64,000 bases of DNA from Adiantum capillus-veneris (GCA_014529385.2 CM043963.1:94462412-94526411), one strand, 5' to 3'. Positions 1 through 12,171 are shown, numbered from the stretch's first letter. Notes: generated from the letters alone by a model not told the origin. A program made the numbers and translations.

Positions 1-1890
1 ATTTTTCCATGCATATGAGGTCAAACTTGGTCTAAATGTGATGAATTTTGATGGATAGCTTGTAAATGTCATTCAGAACATGTGCATGATGAAAAATGTT
101 GGAGTTTGTGCCCAAAAGTGCCCTTGAGACATCCTACGCGTAGGATGTCTCCTGGTGATTTTTTCATTGCTGGTGCTCCTAATTTCAACAAAAAAGTCAA
201 ATGGATAGAGAATAACTCCTTGTGTGGACTTCAGAGCCTCCGAGCCGTTTTTTGACTTTTGGAGTGCTTTTTGGCGATGAAATTTCTTGATGTTGGTCTC
301 CATAGCTTTCCGATCCCTTGGGGATCCTTGCCGTATGGTTTTTGTCGACTTTGGCTTCACCGGAGCTCCATTTGGCAATTTGTCGCTCTAGAAGCACCCG
401 TGGTTGCGTTTACATACCTTTGATGATTTGTGGTGGTCTACCACCATAGGACTTGGTTGTTGATGGTCTAGGAAAGCCGCTCGTGAAGTTTGGTGGCAAA
501 CGGGCTTGCGGTTTGGCTGCAAGAGCAATTTGACGCTTTGTGTGTCTGATGCCGTTTCTGAAGTTTAGTGCCGCTTCGGGTCACTTTTTGGTCATGCGGG
601 TCATATAGACTTGTCAAGCATGTAGAGATGCTCCTACCCATGAATTTTGGTAGCATTTGGTCGCCGTTTTGCCAATTTCCCATTTGGTGGCCTCTTGCGG
701 GTTTCTGGGAATTAGGGTTTTTTTCGATGGTTTCCTACTGCCTTTGGACATCCAGGACTAGTCTCCTAGACTAGGGTAAGCTGTCAATGAAGTCTTGTTG
801 CTTTCGGATTAGCCGTTAGGCCGCCGTCTCTACTTGTAGGTCTCTACCGCCCGCTTTGTGTGTGACCCCTATGCTAGTTTTCGCGACATAATGACAAACA
901 TGCGCGAAAAGCTCAAGGTGGTGAGCCTACCTCCCATGTCTGGAGCTCGTCGAGTAGTCATACGCGTCGTAGGAGCTGCTGGAAGGTCGATCTGCTCTAG
1001 GTGGCAGAAGCTCTCTCCACAAAGTCAATAGTGAGAATGAGGTAAAAATGAGGTGAAAATTTCTTATAATGGAGGTCCCCGAACCACTTTTCATGAAATT
1101 TGACATGTGCTCCTATCTTCTTGCGAGATGCGGTTTAGGCTCAAAAATTTCTTGATTTGGACTCCATTTGCTCTGTTTACCAGAAATTTGGCATTTCGGT
1201 CAAAACCTGGCCAAAACACGCTTTCCGCTCCAGTCTCATAATTGCACCCCCACTGTACCATAGGTTTTCCTATAGTCACTGGTCATCCCCATATTTTTTG
1301 TTTTTCATTATGATTGTTTTTCACCTGCTTTTTGTATTTTTGAAGTTTTTCTGCTGGAAATTAGCAAAATTAAAAGGAAAATAGCAAATCAAACCCAAAA
1401 AATCCCAAAATATCAAAATAAATCACAAACATCACCGCAACACATTATATACACTCACATGCAATTTTTATGGCCGGATATCTCCGTTTTACCAATATTT
1501 TGCCTGAAAAATGGCTATTTCTACCTATATACACACACCTAGGGGCTTGATTTGGCGTTTGGCCCCATATACTTGTAGCTTCATGCTGTATAAGGTCATA
1601 TATACTTGGGTTACTCCCAAAAATTTTGCAATCAAACAACAACCCTTAAAATAGTCAAAAATCATGCTCTTTTTTGTTGTTTCTGTTATTGGTTCCGCAT
1701 TTGAGAGTGCCTCTAAAATGCCTCCCCCCCTCCTAGCCGGAGTCCTCTCGGACGACAAGGTATCGCCTCGGAGTATGTGCCGTGCATAGGTTGAAAAAGT
1801 TGTGCTAATTAATATGGCCCTACTTTATGCATACTCGGTCAATGCATGGAAAAATTAATGCTATGCAAGAGAAGGGAATAAGCAAGATGC
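1..1890 (-). other. Non-coding 3' trailer of the Athila/Tat-like element
   Basis: There is no convincing frame on either strand. It contains the perfect palindrome at 127-150 and, on the minus strand, a purine run GGAGGGGGGGAGGC at about 1718-1733. That run could be an internal polypurine tract, but no LTR start (TG...) follows it. I infer that the 3' LTR lies left of the window. Confidence 0.45.
127..150. repeat. 24-bp perfect palindrome, copy in the 3' trailer
   Basis: AGACATCCTACG followed by its exact reverse complement; the centre is ACGCGT. All 24 bases are self-complementary. This is the only copy found at the 3' side of the retroelement; the others lie in the leader more than 11 kb away. 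Confidence 0.9.
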
Positions 1891-2024
1891 TTATTGGCAT
1901 TCGTCGTCGAGGTTTCCTGTTTTCTTTGCAAGTAACAGCTGTAACTCTACTGCTCTCTGTTTAATTGTCTTTCTTGCAAAAGACAGGTTCTTTGCTGAAA
2001 CGGTTGATAGAGGCGTAGCTATGT

Positions 2025-3671
2025 CTAAGGAGAGAATTGGCTGGGCCGGAATGGGTATGGGCCATATTGCCTTTGCTTTCCATTGGTATTTTGTTGCTGC
2101 CGGTTTTTGTAGATGGTTTGGAACTTCATTGTTTGCCACTGGTTTGTTGTTGATTGGCATCCACATAAGTCGGTTTTCCTTTTTGAAATGCAGCTGTCTG
2201 CCTTCCTTTGTTGCTTGTACTGAAGGGAGTTCCGTTTGCTTTTGCTTTGGTATCCAAATGTGAGTGACATTTGGGTTATGGCTAAGCATTTCTTTTGGGA
2301 TACAGATCTGTTTATGACCTTGGTTTGTAGTTGAACCATCTGCTTCGGTGGAATCCTTTTTTTGCATTGTTGTTTGTCTTCCATGTCATTTCTACCCTTC
2401 CGCATCCATACTTGTTTTCCTTGTTTTGGTAGCCTAGATTTTTGCATTGTGGCCGGTGACTTCATATGTCTGTAAGTAGCATGGTTGGATTTTACCTGAT
2501 TGTTGCTCTCGGGTATCATGTTGTTCTTTGATGGCATTTGTGCTTTTAGCTTCATTTCCAGTGATTGCATGGCTTGCAGTTGATCATTCTGGTATTGCTG
2601 AGCAAAGTCTATCACCTGTTGTTCATGTGCCTGATGAATTTTGACTGCCTTTCCTTTCCAATCTATTTGCACATTGTACTCTTTTTGCCAAGGTTGCCCC
2701 AGCATCATTGGGTGTTGTGTGCTTTCATCTGTCACCACATAGAATTTGTGTGGGTAAATATGTTGATGTATCTGTACATGCAATATAGTCCATCCCAATG
2801 TTTTCAATGGGTGTGATGTGCTACTTTCCAGCACTTGAGGAGTAGGATGAAGTTGACCTGTGACTTTGAGCTGTTGGTATAATCCGTAAGAGATCATATT
2901 TGCTTGAGCTCCAAAGTCAAGCAAGGCTGTTGATTCAACTTGATTGCTTCCCACTTTGACCGCAATTATTGGCTCCACTGTTTCTTCATCCAACTTCGTC
3001 AGTTGAATGGCATTGATTTGCAATGGTGGTCCACTTTGTTGTTGTTGTCGCAGAAGTCTTCTTTTTGCAATGCGTTCTTGTGCTTTTGCTTGAGCTTCCT
3101 CTCGTACTCTCTGTTTTTCCTTCATTCTTTGTTTTCCTTGATGAATTTGTTGGAACATCTCCTGTGTGAGTGGTAGATGATACCTCCTCAGTCGACATCC
3201 ACTTATCCAGTTTGGCATTTCTTCACCTGCTAATGTAGCAAGCTTGACAGCTCCACTTTGTGATAGATCACTAATCACAAATGGTCCTATCCCTCGCTTT
3301 TTAAGTTTCTTGGCATGTTGCTTCAAAGTATAAACAAGTACGTAATCACCTGTTTTGAACTCTTTGGTACGCACATGTTTGTCAAAAAATTCTTTTTGTC
3401 TTTTCTTTTTAGCATAGATTGAAGCTACAGCTCGTAAGTGGAGCTCATTGAGCTTTTCAAGATCATCTATTCTTGAAGAGATCTCATGCACTGTCCATTC
3501 TAAGCTTTTTGCTACTCGTAGAGTTGGAATTAAAAACTCTATGGGTAGTATAGCATTTAGGCCAAACACCATGTTGTATGGTGTTGTTCCTATTGATGTT
3601 TTGTAAGCTACCCTGTATGCCCATAGTGTTGAGTGTAGTTGTTGATCCCAATCTATTTTTGATTCTGACAC
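2025..3671 (-). CDS. Pol C-terminus: integrase end, coiled linker, second retropepsin-like domain, basic/Gln tail
   Basis: This is 548 codons without a stop, the longest open stretch in the window despite heavy decay elsewhere. It continues the integrase frame from the D-35-E glutamate. Residues 1-165 are the integrase C-terminal part (WDQQLHSTLWAYR; GDYVLVYTLKQHAKKLKKRGIGPF). Residues 170-225 are a charged, probably helical linker. Residues 233-345 form a retropepsin-like domain. Residues 350-548 are rich in Gln, Lys and Ser and resemble nothing I know. A further open stretch in another frame (to 1891) may be the true end after a frameshift. The ATG chosen is internal: the natural protein would start far upstream. 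Confidence 0.72.
   Translation of the reverse strand: MSESKIDWDQQLHSTLWAYRVAYKTSIGTTPYNMVFGLNAILPIEFLIPTLRVAKSLEWTVHEISSRIDDLEKLNELHLRAVASIYAKKKRQKEFFDKHVRTKEFKTGDYVLVYTLKQHAKKLKKRGIGPFVISDLSQSGAVKLATLAGEEMPNWISGCRLRRYHLPLTQEMFQQIHQGKQRMKEKQRVREEAQAKAQERIAKRRLLRQQQQSGPPLQINAIQLTKLDEETVEPIIAVKVGSNQVESTALLDFGAQANMISYGLYQQLKVTGQLHPTPQVLESSTSHPLKTLGWTILHVQIHQHIYPHKFYVVTDESTQHPMMLGQPWQKEYNVQIDWKGKAVKIHQAHEQQVIDFAQQYQNDQLQAMQSLEMKLKAQMPSKNNMIPESNNQVKSNHATYRHMKSPATMQKSRLPKQGKQVWMRKGRNDMEDKQQCKKRIPPKQMVQLQTKVINRSVSQKKCLAITQMSLTFGYQSKSKRNSLQYKQQRKADSCISKRKTDLCGCQSTTNQWQTMKFQTIYKNRQQQNTNGKQRQYGPYPFRPSQFSP
2637..2975 (-). other. Second aspartic-protease-like domain, downstream of integrase
   Basis: Residues 233-345 of the preceding ORF read AVKVGSNQVESTALLDFGAQ, then LGWTILHVQI, then PMMLGQPWQKEY. 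These correspond to the three retropepsin landmarks: substrate-side beta strands with the D-(S/T)-G loop, the hydrophobic-Gly strand, and the hydrophobic-LG-x-P/D-W end. The catalytic triplet reads D-F-G; TTT arises from TCT by one C-to-T change. It is not a copy of the protease at 7300-7640, whose wording differs (LDSGAGVAIAT; ILGRPFMRQL). Family knowledge puts protease before RT, so a second one behind integrase is unexpected. Catalytic competence is doubtful as read. Confidence 0.62.
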
Positions 3672-4140
3672 TATTTTAGTGAGAACCGTGCATAGTGTTT
3701 TATTAGTGGCCTCACCTTGCCCATTGGCCTGTGGATGGTATGGTGCCTATTTCCTATGTATGACCATGAATTCCTCTAGTAGATATTCAATGACTTCATT
3801 GAGAAAATGTGTTCCGCGGTCACTGACAATTTCTATTGGTAACCTATAATGTACAAAAACATTCTCATACAATAACTGTGCAGTGGTGCGTGCATCAGCT
3901 TTTTGTGTTGCCTTGACTTCGACCCATTTTGTGAGATAGTCCGTAGCCACTATGATATATTGGGTATGGGTGTGAAATGTAGGCTGGGATATAGGTCCCA
4001 CAAAATCAATGCCCCATTTTGCAAATGCTCTTGCTCCCATCATTGGCCCTAATGGCATCTCATCTCTTTTTATTGGCATTTGGTGCATTGACATGCGTCA
4101 CAACACTTTACAAACTCTTCAGTATCCATGTGCAATGTAG
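3672..4140 (-). pseudogene. pol: Integrase zinc-binding end and catalytic core
   Basis: Integrase inserts element cDNA into chromosomes. A KCCDACQ zinc-binding pair at about 4115-4095 sits in a different frame from the core, so there is an indel near 4090. The core has Asp in KWGIDFVGPI (4007), Asp in VSDRGTHFLNE (3821) and Glu in GQGEATN (3713). The last two have exactly 35 residues between them, the expected D-35-E. One in-frame TAG (3747-3749) lies between the second Asp and the Glu; otherwise the frame runs directly into the long ORF downstream. Confidence 0.85.
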
Positions 4141-4617
4141 GCCACCAAATTCCTACGGTTAAGACAATTTTTGCCATTTTATCGCCCGAAAAATGGCCTC
4201 CACTTATTCCGTTATGTGCATGTTCTAGAATCAGCAGGTATTCGCTTTCACTTGCACATATTCTAAGTTGATTGTCCTTACCTCGCTTATAGATTTGGTT
4301 CCCAATTAACTGAAAGTCACGAGCTTCTAGCTTTATAGCTTTTTTCCGTGCTCTTGTGATGTTCTTAGGGAACGTCCTGGTGGTTAAGAAGTCAATGATA
4401 TATTGACTCCATGCAGGTGCTATGTTACCTGAAACAAAGTTGTGTGATCCACTGGTCGTTTGGCACTACATATAGTACAATTGGTAACATAAGAATGTGT
4501 GTCCGCATACATAGTTGGCCAATAAACCCCCAACTATTTCAGTCTCTGGTGTGTCTTCACTGTTGAACAATGAAATGCACAACCCTGGACATGTGCCTCT
4601 TCAAGGTAGCACTCGAA

Positions 4618-5649
4618 TTATTCTGGATTTATACATAATCGTAGGATTAGGTCCGATCCAAGATGATACAGCCGTCCTGCTATCAACTGGAAGTTTTTTG
4701 TTTGTCGAATTGTTTGATGTTTGGATCTGCATTCTGTATTATCAAACCCACTTCCAAAGGAAAGAATGTTAACAATTTCCTGAGACCATTTGGGCAACAT
4801 TTCAATATTAAAAAGATAAGCATCTGGTAAATCATCATCTACTGCTTCAGGAGCTTCCCCGTTGTGTATCCTTGAAAGATGATCCGCTCGTAAATGGGTT
4901 TTACCCTTTTTGACCACCACTGTGAAGTCAAATTCTAGCAATATAATAAACCAGCATACGATTCTCCCTGTATTGCAAGGTTTATTTACCAGATACAAAA
5001 GAGCTTGATGATTTGTGAAGAACACAAATTTGTTTGCAAGCAAATAATGCCAAAATTTCTTTACAACATAAATCATTCCTAACCCTTCCCACTCGGTTGT
5101 TGTGTAGTTGTTTTCCGCACTGTTTAATTGTCGGCTCGCATAGCAAACCGGAAAATCCATTGTTCCGTCTCCAGGTTGAGCTAGAATACTTCCAATGGCA
5201 TATGCTGAAGCATCAATGTGCACATGGAATATCTTTTTCCAATTTGGTGCCTTTAGTACAGGTGCTGATATAAGATTTTCCTTCAGCTTTTGGAATGAAG
5301 TTTCACATTCCTCCGTCCACTCAAAATTGACTAACAAACGATACAGAGGTTGTGCGATAACCGCATACATGTATATGAATCTTCGATAATATCTGCAGTG
5401 TCCCATGAAGGATTGCACTTGTTTCGCATTAGTAGGCCTGGGTAGGTCTACAATGACTTTGACTTTGTCTAGGTCAGTGGTTATGCCATTTCTTGAGACA
5501 ATGTGTCCTAAGATTCGTCCTTGCTTAACCATGAATACAAAATTTTCCGGGTTAAGACAGATTCGATATGTCCTGCACTTTTCAAAGACCTTTTGCAAAT
5601 GGTCAATATGTTCCTCTCGTAGAAGAGAGTATACACACGGGTCATCCAT
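4618..5649 (-). pseudogene. pol: RT catalytic box, RNase H and connection to integrase
   Basis: Starts inside the YMDD box (minus strand, 5655-5640) and continues through the RT thumb (GHIVSRNGI; FMGHCRYYRRFI) into RNase H. RNase H signatures are FHVHIDASAYAIGS, TTTEWEGLGMIY and a final FFTNHQALLYL. The last normally has Asp; here AAT encodes Asn, a single G-to-A change that would remove a catalytic carboxylate. DHLSRI near 4880 is the usual end of the domain, and LYHLGSDLILRLC begins the integrase zinc region. The frame is offset from the preceding RT block. Confidence 0.82.
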
Positions 5650-5657
5650 GTAAATTT

Positions 5658-6476
5658 CTAAGAATATTCCTTGAATGCGTGAGTCATTAACCTTTGGAAA
5701 GTGGCTGGGACATTAGTTAAGCCAAACGGCATAACTCGATACGCATAAATCCCCCATTCTGTGGCAAACGCTGTTTTGTGTTGATCCTCCCTTGCTATTG
5801 CCAGTTGGTTGTATCCTGAAAACCCATCCAGAAAGGAATAAGCCCGTTTTCCGGCCACTCGCTCAAGTACATGTTCTGTGATTGGTAAGGGATAATTATC
5901 CCTTATGGTGGCCACATTTACCTTTTTGAGGTTTACACACACTTGCAGTTTTCCATTCTTTTTGGGAACTACCACAATGGGTGACACCCAATCTGTATGT
6001 TCGATTTCATAGATGAATTCAGCTTCCATCAGCTTATCAATCTCTTTTTTGATTCGTTTAGCAAATGTGTCATTATATGTATAAGGACGTTGTTTGCTAG
6101 GTTTTGCATCCGATTTCAAAGGAATTGTATGTTGGCATATCGATGGATCAACTCCTTTGAGGTCTTTATAGGACCAAGCAAATACATCTTTATACTTGTT
6201 GAGAAGTTGTGTTAGCTGTTCTTCCTCTTCAGGCTTTAAATCGTTAGCTATGTAGACCGGCTGAGGCTTTTCACTTGGTTCTGCGAGATCTATCTTTTTT
6301 GCATTTTCAGGCCCATCGTAAGATTCTTGGTTGGTTCTTTCCCTGACTGGTGGTGTCATGATGATTTTTATGTCCTGGATAGTAAATTTCCGATAGTGTG
6401 ATGGTACGTTCATGTTCCCCTTTTCTGACTCCCCTTTACCATCACTATCTTCTTCAGTAGTCCATATCTCTCTCAA
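5658..6476 (-). pseudogene. pol: Reverse transcriptase, N-terminal two thirds
   Basis: RNA-dependent DNA polymerase. In the 272-codon open stretch VPKKNGKLQVC is at residues 170-180, FLDGFSGYNQ (catalytic Asp) at 215-224 and MPFGLTNVPATFQRL at 249-263. The FLDGFSGYNQ wording fits Athila/Tat more than chromoviruses. The reading frame ends at a TAG just before the YMDD box, which lies in another frame: a one-base indel has cut the polymerase at its active site. Confidence 0.85.
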
Positions 6477-6593
6477 AGACCGTTTCAGTTCTTGGTATTT
6501 CTATTTACGCTCCAGTTTGGTCCACTCTTGGTCTTTTGTTGTTTCTTTTTTTTATTTTTGAGATTTTTGTGATTTTGTTTCGGTTTTAGCTTT

Positions 6594-8381
6594 TCATACC
6601 TGTTTTATTTCCTCTCGCGTTCTTTCTTTTCGATCTTTAAAGAATCTTCTTGATATTTGATCTTTTACACAATCTTCTGCTTTTACAAGCATCAGATAGT
6701 GAGTTTTACCTTTTATCTTGGGCATTAGGTTCTCTCTCGCTTTGTGTCCTGCTCGTTTCCTCCTATAGAGTTCTTGGCGTCTAGGGTGGTGATTAGCAAA
6801 ATCATAAAACTTGATATTCTCGGTTTCATTTCCACGCTCACTTGAGGTGTCTGAACACTCATTATCTGCATCATCATTTACTTCCAAATGTTCAGAGGAG
6901 TTGTAAAACTCTTCTTGTTCTGGTGGTTCTACCGTCTCTTTTTCTGGTATAACGCTTACCATGTAATAGGGTAACACATCATAGCCATCCTTATCGCAAA
7001 ATTTTGTTGTTGGACTATCAGTAATGGTATAGACATCCAATGTTGCTAGTATGTGTTCCCATTCTAGAGGTTCCAAGGCATCTTTAGGGAAAGGTTTCGG
7101 AATATACTCCTTGTCCTCAATTGATCTTTCTAAGACGCATTCCTCTCTTCTTAAGCTTCCACAATGTGAAGCTCCGCACATCCATAGCTCTTTCGGTTTC
7201 CCTAACCATGCTGGTAGTTCTGATCCTGCTACTGTAGCCGAATCAAACTCTTCCACAGGTGTTTGGTTCACATCTTTGTAACTATGGTCTTTCAGGTGTA
7301 TTTTAGTTGTTGTCTCGCCATGTCTGAGGTATATGTGGTCATAACCCCAATCTTGGACCATCTTCAATTGTCGCATGAATGGTCGTCCCAATATGATCTC
7401 ATAATTGTTCTTTTTGTCGAAATCGACTATTGCAAATGTATGCTCATACTCGATTCCGCACAAAGTGACAATCACTTTTTCTAAGAGTCCTAGAGGCTTC
7501 TCCATGAACCCATCTGCCAATTGCAGTTTCATTCTAGTAGCCCTCAAAGCTGGTTTTCCCCATTTTTTTCAGATTTCCTTGGTTGCGATAGCAACTCCCG
7601 CTCCACTGTCAAGAATAGCTTTGGAAACTACTCCTTGGAATTCTGCTGGTAGCGTGGTGTTTCCATCTTCTCCCTCGCAATATTCTCCAACCTTATTCAA
7701 TGGTACTGGCCTAGTGTTTAGTTGAAGCCTGTCCAACTCTTTGATCCCTTCTTGTAGCTTCAAGGTGGGGTCTTTCACTCCAAATTTTTCTAGGCATTTA
7801 CCTACTGTGGTTCACATGTTTGGCCTTAACCTTAGGAGTTCTGCTAACGTGATTGTGCATGCCACCGGAGTGGACAACAACTCAATCAATCCTTGCGAAT
7901 CCATCATCTTGTTAGAAGAAAGTCTTTGAGATGGGATTGCTCTCACTTCCGACTTAGCCTCATACTCTCCTAGGTAAGAGGGTAAAGTTCTCATCGAGTC
8001 TGGTTGGCTGTGCCCCGAACTAATTGATCCTTGGTCTCCCGCTTGTGAATGTATCTCAAAGTTCACTTGTGACCTTGCCTCAAATTCTTCAATAGGAGGT
8101 AAGGTTACATTCTTTTCTTTTCTCGTGCTATTCATGTGGTTACTCATCCTATTAGCCTCATTGGCCTCACGGATTTGTTTCCGTAGATCGTCTAGACCGT
8201 TACAGTCCTTACCCATTTGTGCCAATATTTTAGGCTGGAACCCGTTACTTGTCCCATCGGTGGTATTTGTCACTATGATAGGCTCTCCTATGGACTCATA
8301 GGAATTAGTGAGTCTTTCCTTTGTTTCCACATGTTTCTCTAAAGTTGGTTGAATAGGGGTTGGAGCAGGTGGCTCATCCAC
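6594..8381 (-). pseudogene. pro: Linker and aspartic protease (retropepsin) region
   Basis: The retropepsin cleaves the polyprotein. AILDSGAGVAIATKEI, with the catalytic D-S-G, lies at about 7620-7572, and the second signature IILGRPFM at about 7395-7370. Upstream is LAELLRLRPNM, a segment common ahead of the protease in Athila/Tat elements. Downstream is an acidic spacer of about 200 residues. The frame is the same as that of the RT block, broken only by TGA at 7812 and 7569 and by a stop at 6594. The two TGA codons stand where tryptophan is plausible. Confidence 0.75.
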
Positions 8382-8419
8382 CTTTGCTCCTGGGTTTGGT
8401 TCTTTTTAAGTCGAGCTTC

Positions 8420-11297
8420 ATAAGATTTTAGAAGCACATCTAACTGCTCATTTATCTTGTCTGCCAGTATGGATCCTCCTGATCCTGCACTTTTGGGTTC
8501 TGCTATTTACTTAGGTGCTATGGTTGTTGTGGTGTGTGAGCTTAAGCTAGCTAGATCCTCTAACCGCTCCAATCTGTCCTTTGTATGTTTCAACTCCTCG
8601 GATAGGGCTGTTTGCTCTCGTTCCTTCCTGGTTTTCCTACGCGCCTTTCTAGCTTTCCAAGTGCTTCTCTGATTTCTCGTTTCTGAACTTTGGGCATCGG
8701 TTTTTCGCTCTTCAACTATGGGTTCGTTCGTCCTTCTTTGAGCTTGGGCTCGTGTTACCGCCTGAATAGGTATGATTGTTTCATTTTTCGATCCTCCACT
8801 GGAAGGTACTGTTTCTAACATGTTCAAGGTGGTTTTTTCTCCTTTGCTCGGGTTTTTAGGGCAATCGGGAATCAAATGAGTAATTCCATATTCTGGGCAA
8901 TACGCATTGACTCTAATGATTTCATCATGAGGATAGTCTCTCAGCCAATGGTCTCCACCGCACTTGTAGCAGGGTCCCTTGGGTTCTTGAGGTGCTCTTG
9001 AGCTCCTCTTTGTTGGTAAGCATGTCTCTGTCCACCCATGCCTCCATTGGCTATGAACAACAATGTTCATTCATCTAAGCTATATCTTCCTTCTCCTGCT
9101 GCCTGTGCAGCAGTTGGTGGTCCTGTATTTCCTATCATGCTCCATGGTTCTGGAGTCGAGGGTTCTGCCGTTGGATAATAGACAGGGCTTGCCGCATATC
9201 CATTGGGATATTCATAATATGCATGCATTGGCACCAAAGCCTTATCCTCTGATTCAGTTACTGTTGGTGTGTATCTTATACCAACTAGTCGTAACCCTGG
9301 TAGGGGTGGTTGTTTCCCCAACACCGATTGTGGTCTTTCTACACCTACAGGTCCTGGTAGGTTGCCTACTTGATATCTAGGCATCGGTGGAACTTGAGGG
9401 GAAGCTACCGGAGCTTGGGGAGTGTAAGGTCTCTCTCTCACATATCCCTTGTTATAATAACATTCCTCGGTCCCATGGTTTGTCCATTTTTGTTCAATAG
9501 CACACCACTTGGGCTGTTTAGCCTAGGGTTTGGCGTAAAAATTAATCTTTTTTAGCACTTCATCTACAAGCTGCTCCTGGTTTACAGCTACTTCTCCTTT
9601 CGGTGCTATCTTAGAAGACTTCCTTCCACTTTGCTGTGAAGACGAATCGTCATCAAGGTCCTTCAACTCCCCCTCTTTGTAGACCGCACAATTGTCCACC
9701 AGGTAAAGAGACTCCTTGGTCAACTCATTCAATGTAGTGCTCCTCTTCATATGTAAGTCTTTCTGGAGATCTGCATTCCTTAGTCCTTGGATGAATATCA
9801 TCATAAGTCTGGAGTGAGTTGGCACTTCTTCAATAGTACAGAACTTAACATATCTTTTTAGTTTAGGGCTGCCTTTCGCACAGATTCTCCATCTTTCTGT
9901 TTGAATTTATGGATCTGTGAGATGGTATTATGAGCTATTCCCCTTTGTGATAATTCCTCAATAAACTCATCAAACACTTCCTCCATAGACTCAAAGTCTC
10001 TACGCTCTACAGAGTCAAACCAAGTGGCATCATCATCCTCTAGGATTAGTCCAAACCCTGCAAATTGGGTAGGAAAATCTAACACCTCTTCGGCTCTAAT
10101 TACAAGCACAAAGGCTACTACATGATCTTTTGGGTCTCTGCTTCCTGTGTATTTCTTGTTTACCCATTTTTGCACTTGATAAGGTCTAATTCTTTGATGG
10201 TCTACAAACCTCATCATTGGATCTCCCCGTCCTAATTGATATACCTCCTCATGCCTTCTGTAATAGACTGGTTCCTCTCCCAATGGTGCTCCTAAGCTAT
10301 AATTTCGAATGGTTCTCGCTAGAGGTGGTTCTTCTCTTCAAACTCGTTCTATGGGTGGTCCTCCAGGCTCTGTTGACCCTTGAGTCTTTGTCTTACTCTC
10401 TGCATGATACCTTGAATAGAGTGGTGGTTCTTGCAGATTCCTTAGCCCTCGTGCGGCTTGATAACCATCTCGGTTTTGGTCTTGTTCCAATGTTGCACTC
10501 TGTCGAAGCCATGCCTGCAATGATGGCTGGTTTGCTGGTTGGTCTTGGTTGTTGAATGCTTGCGGTCGGTTGGAATGTGAGGTAGCATCATACTCATCTG
10601 AAAAAGGATTCGTTGACTCGCTTGGGGTGTAGGTGGCTCTTGGAACTTCCTCAGGGGCATATGCTGATGCTCCTAGACCTATTGCTCTCTCTACCTCATG
10701 TGGGAGAATACACTAGTATTCTCGCCCGTATCTATCAACAAAAACTATACCCTTCCCCGTAGCAGTTTCATAAGAGAATAAGTAAAGAACCTTGTCTTTG
10801 CTTAATTCGTTTACGTATAGTTCTTTGCTGCGGCAGTAAGAGACTATACCCTCACTCTCATGTTTGTAGATTCCCACGTTCTCGTTATAAGTTGGAACCC
10901 TGGTTGTTTTCTTATCATACATAAAAATAGCTCCGGGCTAATCAATGTTTGGTGGCGGTTCTTGAGTTTCTGAAACCATTTTCCCTTTTGCCACATTATC
11001 TCCATATCTTTTGTAATCTTCAGGGTTACTAACTATTAATAGTGGTTCCCCTTTTTGTCTCGGAATCTATCTCCATCATCATATACTCAGATTATCTCCA
11101 ATCTTTGGGCTCGCCTCTCTTCAATACAAATGCACTTGCGGCCTCGATAGTCAGAATAGACTAGGGCTCCTCTCTAGTTTGTTCCCTCTAAGAAGATCAC
11201 CGTGAGCTTGGAATCATTCAAAGGATTTTGGGAGGTGCTTCCTCCTCGCATAGGTCCATCATAGGTGAAAACCTCATGGCTGTTGACTACCCATCAT
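8420..11297 (-). pseudogene. gag: Gag polyprotein of the Athila/Tat-like element
   Basis: Structural protein that would package element RNA. The minus strand opens with ATGATGGG at 11297. A coherent but interrupted frame follows: an N-terminal region of about 230 codons (11297-10560), a capsid-like region (10283-9540, with FKQKDGESVRK and MIFIQGLR) and two zinc knuckles at 8971-8861. Each knuckle has lost one cysteine to tyrosine (CYKC..H....Y and C..Y..H....C), which fits G-to-A transitions. A Lys/Arg/Glu-rich coiled segment (8700-8530) ends the region. At least three frameshifts and several TAG/TGA codons break it. The N-terminal part at 10922-10713 looks like a separate small gene but reads straight into gag across one TAG. 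Confidence 0.72.
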
Positions 11298-11888
11298 AAA
11301 GAAATATTTTTCTAACGAAGTGTCAGTATCACTACGTTCCTCAATAATCGGTGCTAGCGGATCTAGCCTTGCCTGAGTTACACTCTCTTCAGTGACACTA
11401 AGCTATCTTGGTCACCTGCCACCTTATGGTCTCTAACAATGTATCTTCCTGATCTTAAATTCATCAAACTTATCAATGTAATCTATCACAAATCAAACCA
11501 CTCACCTAGCAAAGAGTCAGTTTCTGCACAACTTCTTGCTTTGTTGCTGAATATACCTGTACACAAGCGTTTTAATTTCGGCAATTGAATCAAAGAATTT
11601 ATCTGCTAGAGGTTATCTTAGTAATGATTGGTATAACTAGAGAGTTAATCTCAATCACTACTGTGTTTTATACATTGCTGATGTTCTGGATTAGGTCTGC
11701 TAATCTGAAACTGTACTTCCCTCGGATGTTGGTCAATTTTTACGCGAAAAAGTCTGAATTCAGTCTTTGCTTCGTCAAATGGGCAAACAAGGTCCAAATT
11801 CACTTCTAAAAGAAGTTCTGGAACCCCTAAGCCAAATAGAATCTCACTGTCTATGCCAGGTCAAATTTTCTTTGCAGTATGACCCAAT

Positions 11889-11912
11889 AGACATCCTACG
11901 CATAGGATGTCT
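11889..11912. repeat. 24-bp palindrome, leader copy 1
   Basis: Same sequence as the copy at 127 with one change in the centre (ACGCAT), leaving 11 of 12 complementary pairs. Both copies are followed by CTCCT and, further on, by GATTTTTTCATTG, so the flanks are also related. Confidence 0.85.
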
Positions 11913-12171
11913 CCTACTGTGTTTTGCTTGGATTTTTTCATTGTGGTTTCCCCTTGTTGTGTTGAGCCTACAGCTGCTTTTACTTTTTGGTTTGGACACC
12001 TATTAGCTGGTCAATGATCAAGAATCTGTTCCAAAAGCCTGATGTCTGTTTTGATGAATTCCTAAGTCAAATCAACTTCAAATTGGACCAAATTTGACTA
12101 GGAGGCTTGCCTTAGGCTATATAACACCTTACTATGCTCAAAGTTAAAGTCTGGCTTCAATTTCTTGCTTA

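Noticed and set aside
1718-1733. Purine run taken as the 3' polypurine tract of the first element.
   Set aside because: It is not followed by TG, and nothing in 1-1717 matches the LTR at 13312-14216.
5997-6215. Plus-strand frames across 1157-10555.
   Set aside because: They are antisense shadows of gag-pol; the minus strand carries all conserved motifs.
10713-10922. A separate small gene upstream of gag.
   Set aside because: Reading through the single TAG at its end continues coherently into the gag frame, and similar sequence continues upstream to 11297. It is the gag N-terminal region.
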